Source of the DNA: an uncultured Chitinophagaceae bacterium
GTDB taxonomy: Bacteria > Bacteroidota > Bacteroidia > Chitinophagales > Chitinophagaceae
Direction: 5' to 3'
DNA: 38,570 bases
Assembly: GCA_903832075.1 (NCBI GenBank)
Contig: CAILAF010000511.1
Span: forward strand, 1 to 38,570
Made by a program: the position numbers and the translations under genes. Numbering within the stretch: the first letter of the stretch is position 1; each line of letters starts with the position of its first letter. Below the pieces are notes generated by a model, which was not told the DNA's origin, made no database searches, and saw only the letters and a list, made by a program, of their open reading frames with translations. Below, in pieces: positions 8,120-16,830 of the stretch.

Positions 8120-8158
8120 AATAAAAAAGGATTCAATTTTATTGAATCCTTTTTTATT
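8120..8158. terminator. Perfect 18-bp bidirectional terminator
   Basis: 8120-8137 and 8141-8158 are exact inverted repeats with a 3-base loop. Six A residues on the 5' side and six T residues on the 3' side give an intrinsic terminator in both directions, between the convergent PPTase (stop 8113-8115) and E2 (stop at 8176) genes. Confidence 0.9.
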
Positions 8159-8175
8159 AAACATCCTTATTATAA

Positions 8176-9822
8176 TCAATCAATGAATTGTTCTTTCACT
8201 ACTAATTTCAATTGTCTGTTCACATCCCATTTTTCAAATTCTTTTGCAACATCAGATAAGAAACTTGCACCAACACTGCCATCAATAATTCGATGGTCAT
8301 AACTTAATGAAAGATACATCATGTGTCTGATAGCAATAAAATCACCTTTATCAGTTTCAACAACAACAGGTCTTTTCTTAATTGCGCCGGTAGCTAAAAT
8401 AGCCACTTGTGGTTGATTAATGATTGGTGTTCCCATTAAACTTCCGAATGTTCCAACGTTGGTGAAAGTAAAAGTGCCGCCTTGCGTATCATCCGGTTTT
8501 AATTTATAATTGCGAGCAGCATCGGCTAAACCATTTACAGATTTTGCTAATCCAACCAATCCCAATTGTTCAGCATTTTTAATTACCGGAACAATCAAAT
8601 TTTTAGTTGGTAAAGCAGTAGCCATACCAATATTGTAATAATTTTTTATCATAATTCTATCACCTTCAATAGAACTATTGATGATAGGATAACGTTTCAT
8701 CACTCGCACTAAACCTTCAATAAACATTGGAGTAAAAGTAATTTTAGTGCCGGCTTTCTTTTCAAAATCATCTTTTATTCTTTCTCTCCATAAAACCATA
8801 TTAGTAACATCTGCTTCAACAAAACTTGTTACATGTGCACTTGTTTGTTTACTATCCACCATGTGTTTTGCAATCAATTTGCGCATTCTATCCATTTCAA
8901 CAATTTCAACAGATGGCTTTGGTGTTGCAATTGGATCTTCATGAACAGAAGGTGCAACAAAAGTTGATTCAAAAGAATGAGTTTCTTCAACTACTTTTTT
9001 TGTTTCAACTGGATTTGGAATTGGCGGTGGAATATAAACTGGTTGAGGTTGTGGCGTTATAATTTGTTGCGGAACAATAACTGGCGAAGGTTCTGCAATT
9101 TTTGGTATTTCATAAACCGGTTTAATTTCTTCTGCTCGTTTTTCTTGAACAACAGGAATAACAATTTGTTGAACAGGAGCAGCAACGGGTATTTCAATTG
9201 ATGGTGGTGTTGGTGTATAAACCTGTTGTTGTGCAGGAACAAATGCAGGAACTTTTCCTATTCTTTTATCTGCTATGTATTGTAAAACATCTTTCTTGCT
9301 AACACGGCCTTCTGCACCAGTGCCAGGAATTCTTTCTAATTCACTTAAACTTAATCCTTCGCTATTAGCAATATTTAAAACCAATGGAGAAAAGAAACGA
9401 TTATTGCCACCAGTTTTTTGTGCGTGTGATTCTTGCGTTTGAGGAATATATGGAATTGATTCAGGAACGTGAATTGGTTCAAGAACATTTTGTTTAGCAG
9501 GTTCAGATTGTATTACAGGCACTGCTTGATGTTGAACAGGCGTAGCTGCAATGGGTTGAGGAGTTGGTGTTGATGCAGCAACTGCAACTTCAATTTTTGC
9601 AATAACAGCACCCACAGGAACTACATCATTATTATTGAAAAATATTTCAGTAAGTATGCCACTAACTGTTGATGGAACTTCGCTATCAACTTTATCGGTC
9701 GCAATATCCAAAACAGTTTCATCTTGCTTTACATGGTCGCCAACTTTTTTATGCCAACGCAAAATAGTTGCTTCCATTATGCTTTCACCCATTTTGGGCA
9801 TTACCAAATCTACTATTGCCAT
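8176..9822 (-). CDS. 2-oxoacid dehydrogenase dihydrolipoyl acyltransferase (E2)
   Basis: Core component of a pyruvate or branched-chain 2-oxoacid dehydrogenase complex, moving acyl groups from lipoyl-lysine to CoA. Domains in order: a lipoyl domain (1-78) with DIATDKVDSEVPS and lipoylated K44; a long linker rich in Pro, Val, Gln and Ala; a peripheral-subunit-binding domain (FFSPLVLNIA to VSKKDVLQYI, about 142-184); a second Pro/Val-rich linker; and the catalytic domain (about 310-548) with DHRIIDG (H510, D514). There is one lipoyl domain, and 548 residues is long because of the linkers. Related PDH E1 alpha lies 20 kb away and no E3 or E1 beta is nearby, so partners must be encoded elsewhere. 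Substrate class (PDH or BCKDH) is undecided. Confidence 0.92.
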   Translation of the reverse strand: MAIVDLVMPKMGESIMEATILRWHKKVGDHVKQDETVLDIATDKVDSEVPSTVSGILTEIFFNNNDVVPVGAVIAKIEVAVAASTPTPQPIAATPVQHQAVPVIQSEPAKQNVLEPIHVPESIPYIPQTQESHAQKTGGNNRFFSPLVLNIANSEGLSLSELERIPGTGAEGRVSKKDVLQYIADKRIGKVPAFVPAQQQVYTPTPPSIEIPVAAPVQQIVIPVVQEKRAEEIKPVYEIPKIAEPSPVIVPQQIITPQPQPVYIPPPIPNPVETKKVVEETHSFESTFVAPSVHEDPIATPKPSVEIVEMDRMRKLIAKHMVDSKQTSAHVTSFVEADVTNMVLWRERIKDDFEKKAGTKITFTPMFIEGLVRVMKRYPIINSSIEGDRIMIKNYYNIGMATALPTKNLIVPVIKNAEQLGLVGLAKSVNGLADAARNYKLKPDDTQGGTFTFTNVGTFGSLMGTPIINQPQVAILATGAIKKRPVVVETDKGDFIAIRHMMYLSLSYDHRIIDGSVGASFLSDVAKEFEKWDVNRQLKLVVKEQFID

Positions 9823-10027
9823 ACTAATCTTTCAGATTTAAATGGGATAAATTGTACCAACTAATCCATTCTATTTTCCTTTTGCAAGAACTTCTCAAAT
9901 TACAAAGTGGATAAATAATTAACTCATTGAAAACAAATCTCTAATCACATAAATTGTTCAAATTCTATTTAACCAAATCATAAAAGCGTTGGCAAGCAAA
10001 AGCAAACCATCATCAAAAATAATTTTT

Positions 10028-10052
10028 AACTGTTGAAAGTTATTCAACGGTT
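10028..10052 (-). terminator. Hairpin at the cinA 3' end
   Basis: A 10-bp stem with one G-T pair (10028-10037 with 10043-10052) and 5-base loop covers the cinA stop codon (10044-10046). On the minus strand it is followed by an A/T-rich tract. It is a weak intrinsic terminator candidate. Confidence 0.45.
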
Positions 10053-11300
10053 ATCCACAATTAACTGACGCATTAAATTTAATGCATTCGTTGCAGTTAA
10101 TTGAATATTTCTTGTTCTATCAAAACGAAAATGAAATTTCTTTGATATGATCTTATATTTACTCGCCACTGCTACCCATGCAGTACCAACTGGCTTTTCA
10201 TGAGTGCCGCCATCGGGTCCCATAATTCCACTCACTGCAATTGCATAATCTGTTTTCATTAATTGCATTACATTTTTAACCATTTCGCAAACTGTCTCTT
10301 CACTAACGGCACCAACAGTATTCAATGTTATATTTTTAACATTCAATACTTCTTCTTTCACAGCATAAGAATAACTCACAACACTTCCTTCATAATAAGC
10401 GGATGATCCTGGTATGGAAGTTAATAAATGCGCAATATAGCCACCGGTACAGCTTTCTGCAGTTGCGATAGTTTGTTTTCTTTCCTTTAATAATTTGCCA
10501 ATAACAGCTTCCAGAGAGATATCTTCATCAACAACTAAATATTCTTTCACTAAATTTTTTAAAGTAGAAAATAAAGTATCAATTGTTTCAACTAATTTAT
10601 TTTTATCATTACTAAAACCAGTTAAACGTAAACGAATCATTCCGTCATTTGGTAAATAAGCCAATTTGATATTAGATTGAATTTTTTCTTCAAAATCTTT
10701 AATCATTTCTGCCAAATAAGATTCACCAATTCCGGCAGTTAATAAAGTTCTATGTTCAATAAATCCTGTTTTAAAATTTTGAGAGATGATATTTAGCACC
10801 TCATTATGCATAATCCATTTCATTTCATGTGGCACACCGGGCAACGCAATAAAAATTTTTTCATCTTTTTCAAATAACATCCCTGGTGCTGTTCCTCTTT
10901 CATTTTTTAAAACAGTACAAACATCAGGTACTTCGGCTTGTTTGCGATTGCGATCAATCATTGGTCGCTTAAATTTTTTTTCAAACAAATCGGTAATATA
11001 ATCTAATGTCGGTTGATGCATTATCATCTTTCCGCCAAAATAATCACACAATAAAGGTTTGGTAATATCATCAGCAGTTGGACCTAATCCACCTGTTATT
11101 AAAATTATATCTGCCTGTTTACTTTCTTCATTTAAGGCATTCCAAATATCATCATATACATCACCAACTGCAATACGATGTTTAACGGATACTCCAATTT
11201 TATTTAACTCTTGTGCTATCCATGCGCTATTTGTATCAATAACTTGTCCAATCAATAATTCATCGCCAATGGTAATAATTGTTGCAAAAACTTTTTTCAT
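10044..11300 (-). CDS. cinA: CinA-like protein (MoCF domain plus nicotinamide-nucleotide amidase domain)
   Basis: 418 residues with two modules. The N-terminal MoCF/COG1058 domain (about 1-170) has TIGDELLIGQVIDTNSAWIA and ITGGLGPTADDITK; it hydrolyses ADP-ribose-type pyrophosphates in studied relatives. The C-terminal PncC-like domain (about 255-418) has ATAESCTGGYIAHLLT and AVSGIMGPDGGT plus KPVGTAWVAV, typical of NMN deamidase, which recycles nicotinamide mononucleotide. The frame is open to 11414, but homology starts at the ATG 11298-11300 (MKKVFATIITIGDELL). The longer version would overlap the divergent carboxypeptidase gene by 73 bases, so the shorter start is used. The competence role implied by the name is not supported here. 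Confidence 0.93.
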   Translation of the reverse strand: MKKVFATIITIGDELLIGQVIDTNSAWIAQELNKIGVSVKHRIAVGDVYDDIWNALNEESKQADIILITGGLGPTADDITKPLLCDYFGGKMIMHQPTLDYITDLFEKKFKRPMIDRNRKQAEVPDVCTVLKNERGTAPGMLFEKDEKIFIALPGVPHEMKWIMHNEVLNIISQNFKTGFIEHRTLLTAGIGESYLAEMIKDFEEKIQSNIKLAYLPNDGMIRLRLTGFSNDKNKLVETIDTLFSTLKNLVKEYLVVDEDISLEAVIGKLLKERKQTIATAESCTGGYIAHLLTSIPGSSAYYEGSVVSYSYAVKEEVLNVKNITLNTVGAVSEETVCEMVKNVMQLMKTDYAIAVSGIMGPDGGTHEKPVGTAWVAVASKYKIISKKFHFRFDRTRNIQLTATNALNLMRQLIVDNR

Positions 11301-11341
11301 ACACTTCTTCAGTATAATTTTAGTGCAAAGTAAATGATTGA

Positions 11342-12754
11342 ATGATGAAAACATATACGTTAGCGATAAGTTTATTATTTCTTGTAAATATTTCGCTCTC
11401 TCAATCTGTAACACAAAAGATTGATAATGCAGTGAAACGTTTGATGGCAGACAGTTCTATGAAACATGCAATTTTTAGTTTGTATGTAGTGAATGGTAAT
11501 TCGAATGAAGTAATATATGATTTGAATTCGCAATTTGGATTAGCGCCTGCAAGTTGCCAGAAAATTTTTACCAGTATTGCAGCAATGGATTTTTTAGGAC
11601 ATGATTATCGGTTTAAAACAGAATTGGGTTATGATGGAACAATAAAAAAGGATGAATTAAATGGTAATTTATTTTTAATTGGTTATGGAGATCCCACATT
11701 GGGAAGTTGGCGATTTAGTGAAACAAAAGATTCTGTTGTTTTAAATAAATGGATGAGTGCAATTAATAGTGCCGGCATAAAAAAAATTAATGGCAATATT
11801 TATTTAGATAATTCAAAATTTTCTTTCAATCCAATTCCCGGTGGATGGATTTGGGATGATATTGGTAATTATTATGGTGCCGGACATTGGGCATTGAATT
11901 GGCATGAGAATCAATACGACCTTATAATGCAGCCGGGTTTAAATGAAGGTGATGATGTAAAAATTTTAAGAACTAATCCTGAGTTACAAGCTAATAGTTT
12001 AATTAGTTTAATTAAAACAGGAAAGAAAGGAAGCGGCGATAATGGTTATATTTTCTTACCACCTTATTCACCATTTGGTTTTGTTGAAGGAACAATTCCT
12101 TTGCAGGAAAAAGAATTTAGTATTGCAGGTGCAATTCCTTCTTCAACTAATCAAATTGCTTTTGTTTTAGAAAAGAAATTATCTGATAATCAGATTAAAG
12201 TAAAAGAATTTAAAACTTCTGAAGAGTTTATTGCAAACAAAACGACTATTCCATCATTATCGAAAATTTTATTCACGCATTATTCTCCTTCGCTCGATAG
12301 CATCAATTATTATTTTTTAAAACGCAGTATCAATTTATATGGTGAAGCATTCATAAAAACAATTGCTTATGAAAAAAAAGGATATGGAAATACTGATTCC
12401 GGAATTGCAATTGTAAAAAAATATTGGCAGGAGCGTGGTATAGAAAAATCAGCATTACATATTATAGATGGAAGTGGCTTATCGCCGCAAAACCGCGTCA
12501 CCACTTATGCTTTGGTGACTGCTTTGCAATATGCCAAAACAAGAGATTGGTTTAATTCTTTCTATTTTGATTTGCCCGAATACAATCAAATGAAATTAAA
12601 AAGTGGAAGTATTGGCGGTGCAAGAAGTTTTGCAGGCTATCATACTTCAAAAGGCGGAACACCATATACAGTTGCAATCATGGTAAATAATTTTGATGGT
12701 TCATCATCTTCAATTGTTGAGAAAATGTTTTTGATACTAAATGAATTAAAGTAA
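11342..12754 (+). CDS. dacB: D-alanyl-D-alanine carboxypeptidase/endopeptidase (PBP4 type, peptidase S13)
   Basis: Periplasmic penicillin-binding enzyme that trims or cuts peptidoglycan cross-links. A signal peptide occupies about residues 1-20 (MMKTYTLAISLLFLVNISLSQ). The three penicillin-binding motifs can be located: SCQK within PASCQKIF as SxxK, SGL in DGSGLSPQN as the SxN equivalent, and KSG in LKSGSIGGA as the KTG equivalent. The length of 470 fits DacB, including the large insert between motifs. A second ATG directly follows the first. It is divergent from cinA with 41 bases between starts. DUF6526 follows after 32 bases and may be cotranscribed. Confidence 0.92.
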   Translation: MMKTYTLAISLLFLVNISLSQSVTQKIDNAVKRLMADSSMKHAIFSLYVVNGNSNEVIYDLNSQFGLAPASCQKIFTSIAAMDFLGHDYRFKTELGYDGTIKKDELNGNLFLIGYGDPTLGSWRFSETKDSVVLNKWMSAINSAGIKKINGNIYLDNSKFSFNPIPGGWIWDDIGNYYGAGHWALNWHENQYDLIMQPGLNEGDDVKILRTNPELQANSLISLIKTGKKGSGDNGYIFLPPYSPFGFVEGTIPLQEKEFSIAGAIPSSTNQIAFVLEKKLSDNQIKVKEFKTSEEFIANKTTIPSLSKILFTHYSPSLDSINYYFLKRSINLYGEAFIKTIAYEKKGYGNTDSGIAIVKKYWQERGIEKSALHIIDGSGLSPQNRVTTYALVTALQYAKTRDWFNSFYFDLPEYNQMKLKSGSIGGARSFAGYHTSKGGTPYTVAIMVNNFDGSSSSIVEKMFLILNELK

Positions 12755-12786
12755 TTATCTTTCGCATCAACAAAAAAATAACGATT

Positions 12787-13215
12787 ATGAAAGAACAAAA
12801 TTTTAAAAACCACCCCCAATTTGTTCCGGCTTATCATTATGTTGCATCAACATTACTATTAGCTATTCTTATTGGTTCATTAGTTAATTTGGCACACAGC
12901 ACAAAAGAAAGTTTATATTCTGCTTCATTAATTTGTGCGTTAACAATTGTGTCAATAATCATTTGGTTTTATATGCGAGTGTTTGCATTGAAAGTACAAG
13001 ACAGAGCCATTCGTGCAGAAGAAAATTTTCGTCATTTTATTTTGACTGGAAAACCTTTCGATAAGTCTTTGCATCTTTCTCAAATCATTGCATTACGTTT
13101 TGCAAGTGATGAAGAGTTTGTACAATTAGCAAAGCGTGCAGTTGATGAAAATCTTACTAATAAACAAATCAAACAATCAGTTCAACATTGGAGAGCAGAT
13201 CATCATCGTGCATGA
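12787..13215 (+). CDS. DUF6526 family membrane protein
   Basis: A 142-residue protein resembling the DUF6526 family of unknown function. It opens MKEQNFKNHPQFVPAYHY, followed by two transmembrane segments (about 20-38 and 46-66) and a soluble C-terminal half with conserved-looking QDRAIRAEENFRHF and LRFASDEEFVQLAKRAV. Both termini are probably cytoplasmic. TATCTTTC, one mismatch from the -7 consensus, lies about 25 bases before the ATG, so it may have its own promoter as well as read-through from dacB. It converges on the thioesterase gene with one base between stop codons. Confidence 0.75.
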   Translation: MKEQNFKNHPQFVPAYHYVASTLLLAILIGSLVNLAHSTKESLYSASLICALTIVSIIIWFYMRVFALKVQDRAIRAEENFRHFILTGKPFDKSLHLSQIIALRFASDEEFVQLAKRAVDENLTNKQIKQSVQHWRADHHRA

Positions 13216-13216
13216 T

Positions 13217-13627
13217 TTAAATAAAAAAAGGGGTTAATTTTTTTCTCAATTCTTCAGGCATTGTTACTTTATTTCTTGTTTTTGCATCCAAGAAATACAA
13301 TACTACTTTTCCTGATGTAAGCATTTTTCCTTTTTCATTAAACACTTCCTGATAAAATTCTATTCGATGTTTTGTAGGCAATTCGCGTATTTGTGTTTTA
13401 ACAGTTAGTAAATCATCATAAGTAGCCGGACGCAAATATTTAATATGCAATTCAACCACAGGCATTATCACGCCTTGTTCTTCCATGTCTTTGTAAGTAT
13501 AGCCTAATTGGCGAATGCTTTCAACTCTGCCCACTTCAAAGTATTGCGCATAATTACCATAATACACAATATTCATTTGATCTGTTTCTGCATAGCGCAC
13601 TCTAATTTGTGTTTGTGTTTCGTACAT
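13217..13627 (-). CDS. Acyl-CoA thioesterase, YbgC/4-hydroxybenzoyl-CoA thioesterase type
   Basis: A single hot-dog domain of 136 residues. The N-terminal signature RVRYAETDQMNIVYYGNYAQYFEVGR holds the YbgC-type catalytic aspartate in ETDQM and the following Tyr/Gly-rich helix start. It then shows VELHIKYLRPATYDDLL, typical of the central beta-sheet. It hydrolyses acyl-CoA thioesters in the cytoplasm; chain preference cannot be told. No Tol-Pal genes are adjacent, so the usual ybgC-tol context is absent. Confidence 0.9.
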   Translation of the reverse strand: MYETQTQIRVRYAETDQMNIVYYGNYAQYFEVGRVESIRQLGYTYKDMEEQGVIMPVVELHIKYLRPATYDDLLTVKTQIRELPTKHRIEFYQEVFNEKGKMLTSGKVVLYFLDAKTRNKVTMPEELRKKLTPFFI

Positions 13628-13775
13628 GGAATAACAAAATTTGTTGGTAAAGTTAATGGTGTTTCTTCTTTATCCACAAACAATGGAACGATGTTTGTTT
13701 AAAAGAGTTCAGTGGTAACTTTATTTGCATTTTACCTTTTTATTAAGAAACAAACTGGAATCTTTGTAACTCATT

Positions 13776-16700
13776 ATGCGAAAATCCTTTTCAATATTCC
13801 TTGCATGTTGGTGTTGTATTGTAATTAATACAGGCAATGCACAATCCACTAAAATCAATAATGATCCAGATGCTGACTTTAAACAAGCAAAAGAATTTTT
13901 TCAAAAAGAGCAATATAGTTTAGCCTATCCTGTTTTTAAAAATTTGTATAGTAATGGTGTTGGCAATACTTATTATCCTATTACTATTCAAACGGAAGCA
14001 AAGTATTATTATATCACTTGTGGATTAAAATTAAATGATGCTACTGCCGAACCATTGGCAATTGATTTTATTGATTTAGAGCATCACGAACCACGTATTC
14101 AGTTAATGAGTTATCAGCTGGCAGAATATTATTTCAGGAAAAATAATTTTGCAGATGCATTAACTTATTATGATAAATCAGGAATTGATAATTTATCGAA
14201 TGCAGAAATTGCAGAATTGAAATTCAATAAAGGATATTGCTATTTTTCCATGCAGAAATTCAATGAAGCAAAACCTTTGTTTAATGTTATACGACAAATA
14301 AAATCTGATTCTAATTATTGTGATGCCAACTATTATTATGGCTTTATTAATTTTTCTGAAAAAAATTATGATGAAGCATTGCAATGTTTCATTATTGCTG
14401 CAACTGATGCAACCTATCAAAACATAGTGCCATTCTATATTGCAGAGATTTATTATTTTAATGGTGACAGAGATAAAGCATTGCAATATGCTGAACAATC
14501 AATTAAAAAAGGTGGTCAGTTTTATGATATTCCTTTAAAACAATTAGCAGGTCATCTTCATTTCGAAAAAAGAGAATATGCACAAGCATTACCATATTTA
14601 CAAGAGTATGTTCAAAAAAATGAAAAGGTTAGTCGCGAAGATTTGTATGAATTATCTTATTGTTATTATGCTGCGGGTAATTGGAATAAAAGTATTGATG
14701 GCTTTAAACAATTAGGTGGTAAAGAAGATTCATTGGCACAAAATAGTATGTATTTATTGGCTGATGCATATTTAAAAACCGATCAAAAAGTAAATGCAAG
14801 AAATGCATTTTTATTTTGTGCCAGCAATAACAGTAATCCTACACAAAAAGAAATTTCTTCTTTCAGTTATGCAAAACTTAGTTATGAATTAAGTTATTTA
14901 GATATTGCATTAAAAGAGTTTCAAAATTTTATTGCAGCTTATCCAAATTCAAATTATGTATTAGAAGCAAAAGAGTTGGAAGTTTCTGTTTTAGCCAATA
15001 CAAGTAATTACAAAGATGCATTGACTTTGTTTGAAAGTTTACCAAAGCAAAGTGAAAGTATTAAAAAAATATATCCAAGAATTTTATATGGCAGAGCAGT
15101 TGAATTATTGAATGATCAACAAATTGATAGCGCTAATGCTTTGCTGACAAGGGTTTTAGCGTTACCTTATAATCAAGCACAGTTACAATTTATATATTTC
15201 TGGAAAGGAGAACTCGCTTATCGAAATGGAAATATTAATGAAGCGATTGTTTATTTAACAGATTATTTAAAGAATCCGCAAGTAAATGGTGAAGTGAATA
15301 TCATTAATGCAAAATATGATTTGGCTTATGCATTATTAAAGAAAGAAGATTATAAAAATGCTTTGGAATATTTCCAACAAGTAGCAAAAAATATTTCTTT
15401 TAATTCAACTGCCATTGAACAAGATGCTTATATAAGAGCTGCGGATTGTTATTTCATGAATAAAAACTTGAAGCAAGCATTATTAATGTATGAGAATGTT
15501 ATTTACTTGAATGGAAAGAATGCTGATTATGCTTTGTTTCAAAAAGCGATCATTGCAGGTGCTTCAAATAAAAATGTAGATAAAGTAGGTTTATTACAGA
15601 GCTTATTAATTAAATATCCGAATTCAACTTTAATTGCCGAAGTAAATATGGAGATGGCTAATACATATTTAGCGGACGAGGATTATGAAAATGCGATTAC
15701 TCCTTTGAATAATGTAATAAAAAATAAAAATGCCACTTCATTACAACCTCAAGCATATTTAAAAACCGGTGTTGCGTATTTTAATTTAAAAAAGAATGAT
15801 GATGCGTTAAATTATTTTAAACAATTAGTTTCTAATTATCCTAATTCAGAAGAAAGTGATGAAGCAGTTGAATACATCAGAAATATTTTTATTGCTAATC
15901 AGAATCCGGGAGAATTTGTTTCTTTCATGCGAAAAAATGGAAAGAATGTTTCTTATAATGAAGAAGATTCTTTAACCTATCGTTCCGCAGCAATGCGTTA
16001 CGAATCAAAAGATTTTATAAATGCTAAACAAGGGTTAACTGATTATCTTTCTAAATTTCCTGATGGTCGTTATTCTATTGAAGCCAATTATTTTTTGGCA
16101 GAAACTAATATCAACAATAAAAATTTTAATACAGCATTGCCATTCTATAATGCAGTGGCAGCAAAGGCTCCAAACAAATATGCAGAAAGAAGTGCATTAC
16201 AAAGTGCAAGAATTTATTATTTTGATTTGAAAGATTTTAATAATGCAGAAACTTATTATGCGCAATTAAAATCAATTGCAACGCAACAAGAAAACAAATT
16301 AGAAGCCATGCGTGGTTTATTGCGTTGCCAGTTTAAACTGCAACAATGGAAAGAAGCTTCTGCCAATGCACAGGATATTTTACAAGAGAAAGGAACTGCG
16401 ACCGATGATAAGATGATGGCTAATTTAATTGTAGCTAAAAGTTTTCAACTTAACAATCAATTAGACGAAGCAACCATTGCATATAAACAAGTAATTCTTA
16501 TTGGTAAATCAGAGTTTGGTGCAGAATCAAAATATCATATTGCTGAAATTTTATTTCTACAAAGTAAATTTAGTGAAGCTGAGAAAGCTGCATTTGATGT
16601 AGTTAAGAAGGAAGGTTCTTATGAATATTGGGTAACGAAGAGTTATATTTTGTTGGGAGATATTTATTTTAAAGAAAAAGATTTGTTTAATGCAGAAGCA

Positions 16701-16817
16701 ACTTATAAAAGCGTTGCAGAGAATGCAACCAATGATGATTTGAAAAAAGAAGCTCAACAGAAATTAGAAAATGTGATTCAAGAAAAATCAAAGACCGAAA
16801 AAGTTGAACAACAATAA
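13776..16817 (+). CDS. Large secreted tetratricopeptide-repeat protein
   Basis: 1013 residues with a signal peptide (about 1-23, ending GNAQ) and then almost nothing but helical TPR units. Typical pieces are YFRKNNFADALTYYDKSG, KGYCYFSMQKFNEAKPLF, YYAAGNWNKSIDGFKQLG, YDLAYALLKKEDYKNALEYF and ETYYAQLKS. Spacing near 34-38 residues suggests more than 20 repeats. The C-terminal ~20 residues are charged (QEKSKTEKVEQQ). Such proteins act as periplasmic scaffolds; no enzymatic domain is visible. It is followed after 13 bases by the beta-barrel gene and then the HU-anchor gene, so the three probably form one envelope operon. AATCTTTG about 10 bases before the ATG is one mismatch from the -7 consensus. 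Confidence 0.9.
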   Translation: MRKSFSIFLACWCCIVINTGNAQSTKINNDPDADFKQAKEFFQKEQYSLAYPVFKNLYSNGVGNTYYPITIQTEAKYYYITCGLKLNDATAEPLAIDFIDLEHHEPRIQLMSYQLAEYYFRKNNFADALTYYDKSGIDNLSNAEIAELKFNKGYCYFSMQKFNEAKPLFNVIRQIKSDSNYCDANYYYGFINFSEKNYDEALQCFIIAATDATYQNIVPFYIAEIYYFNGDRDKALQYAEQSIKKGGQFYDIPLKQLAGHLHFEKREYAQALPYLQEYVQKNEKVSREDLYELSYCYYAAGNWNKSIDGFKQLGGKEDSLAQNSMYLLADAYLKTDQKVNARNAFLFCASNNSNPTQKEISSFSYAKLSYELSYLDIALKEFQNFIAAYPNSNYVLEAKELEVSVLANTSNYKDALTLFESLPKQSESIKKIYPRILYGRAVELLNDQQIDSANALLTRVLALPYNQAQLQFIYFWKGELAYRNGNINEAIVYLTDYLKNPQVNGEVNIINAKYDLAYALLKKEDYKNALEYFQQVAKNISFNSTAIEQDAYIRAADCYFMNKNLKQALLMYENVIYLNGKNADYALFQKAIIAGASNKNVDKVGLLQSLLIKYPNSTLIAEVNMEMANTYLADEDYENAITPLNNVIKNKNATSLQPQAYLKTGVAYFNLKKNDDALNYFKQLVSNYPNSEESDEAVEYIRNIFIANQNPGEFVSFMRKNGKNVSYNEEDSLTYRSAAMRYESKDFINAKQGLTDYLSKFPDGRYSIEANYFLAETNINNKNFNTALPFYNAVAAKAPNKYAERSALQSARIYYFDLKDFNNAETYYAQLKSIATQQENKLEAMRGLLRCQFKLQQWKEASANAQDILQEKGTATDDKMMANLIVAKSFQLNNQLDEATIAYKQVILIGKSEFGAESKYHIAEILFLQSKFSEAEKAAFDVVKKEGSYEYWVTKSYILLGDIYFKEKDLFNAEATYKSVAENATNDDLKKEAQQKLENVIQEKSKTEKVEQQ

Positions 16818-16830
16818 AGTAGTATAACTG

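Noticed and set aside
8747..9841. Several open frames antisense to, or shifted within, the E2 gene
   Set aside because: They arise from the Pro/Val/Gln-rich low-complexity linkers and the lipoyl domain; their products are low-complexity and unlike any family.
11301..11414. N-terminal extension of CinA
   Set aside because: It overlaps the divergent carboxypeptidase signal peptide; conserved sequence starts at 11300.
10051..13678. Perfect DnaA boxes (TTATCCACA) at 10051-10059 and 13670-13678, and a one-mismatch box near 9906-9914, as a possible origin
   Set aside because: Only isolated boxes, one inside cinA; no cluster, no AT-rich unwinding repeats and no dnaA or gidA neighbourhood.
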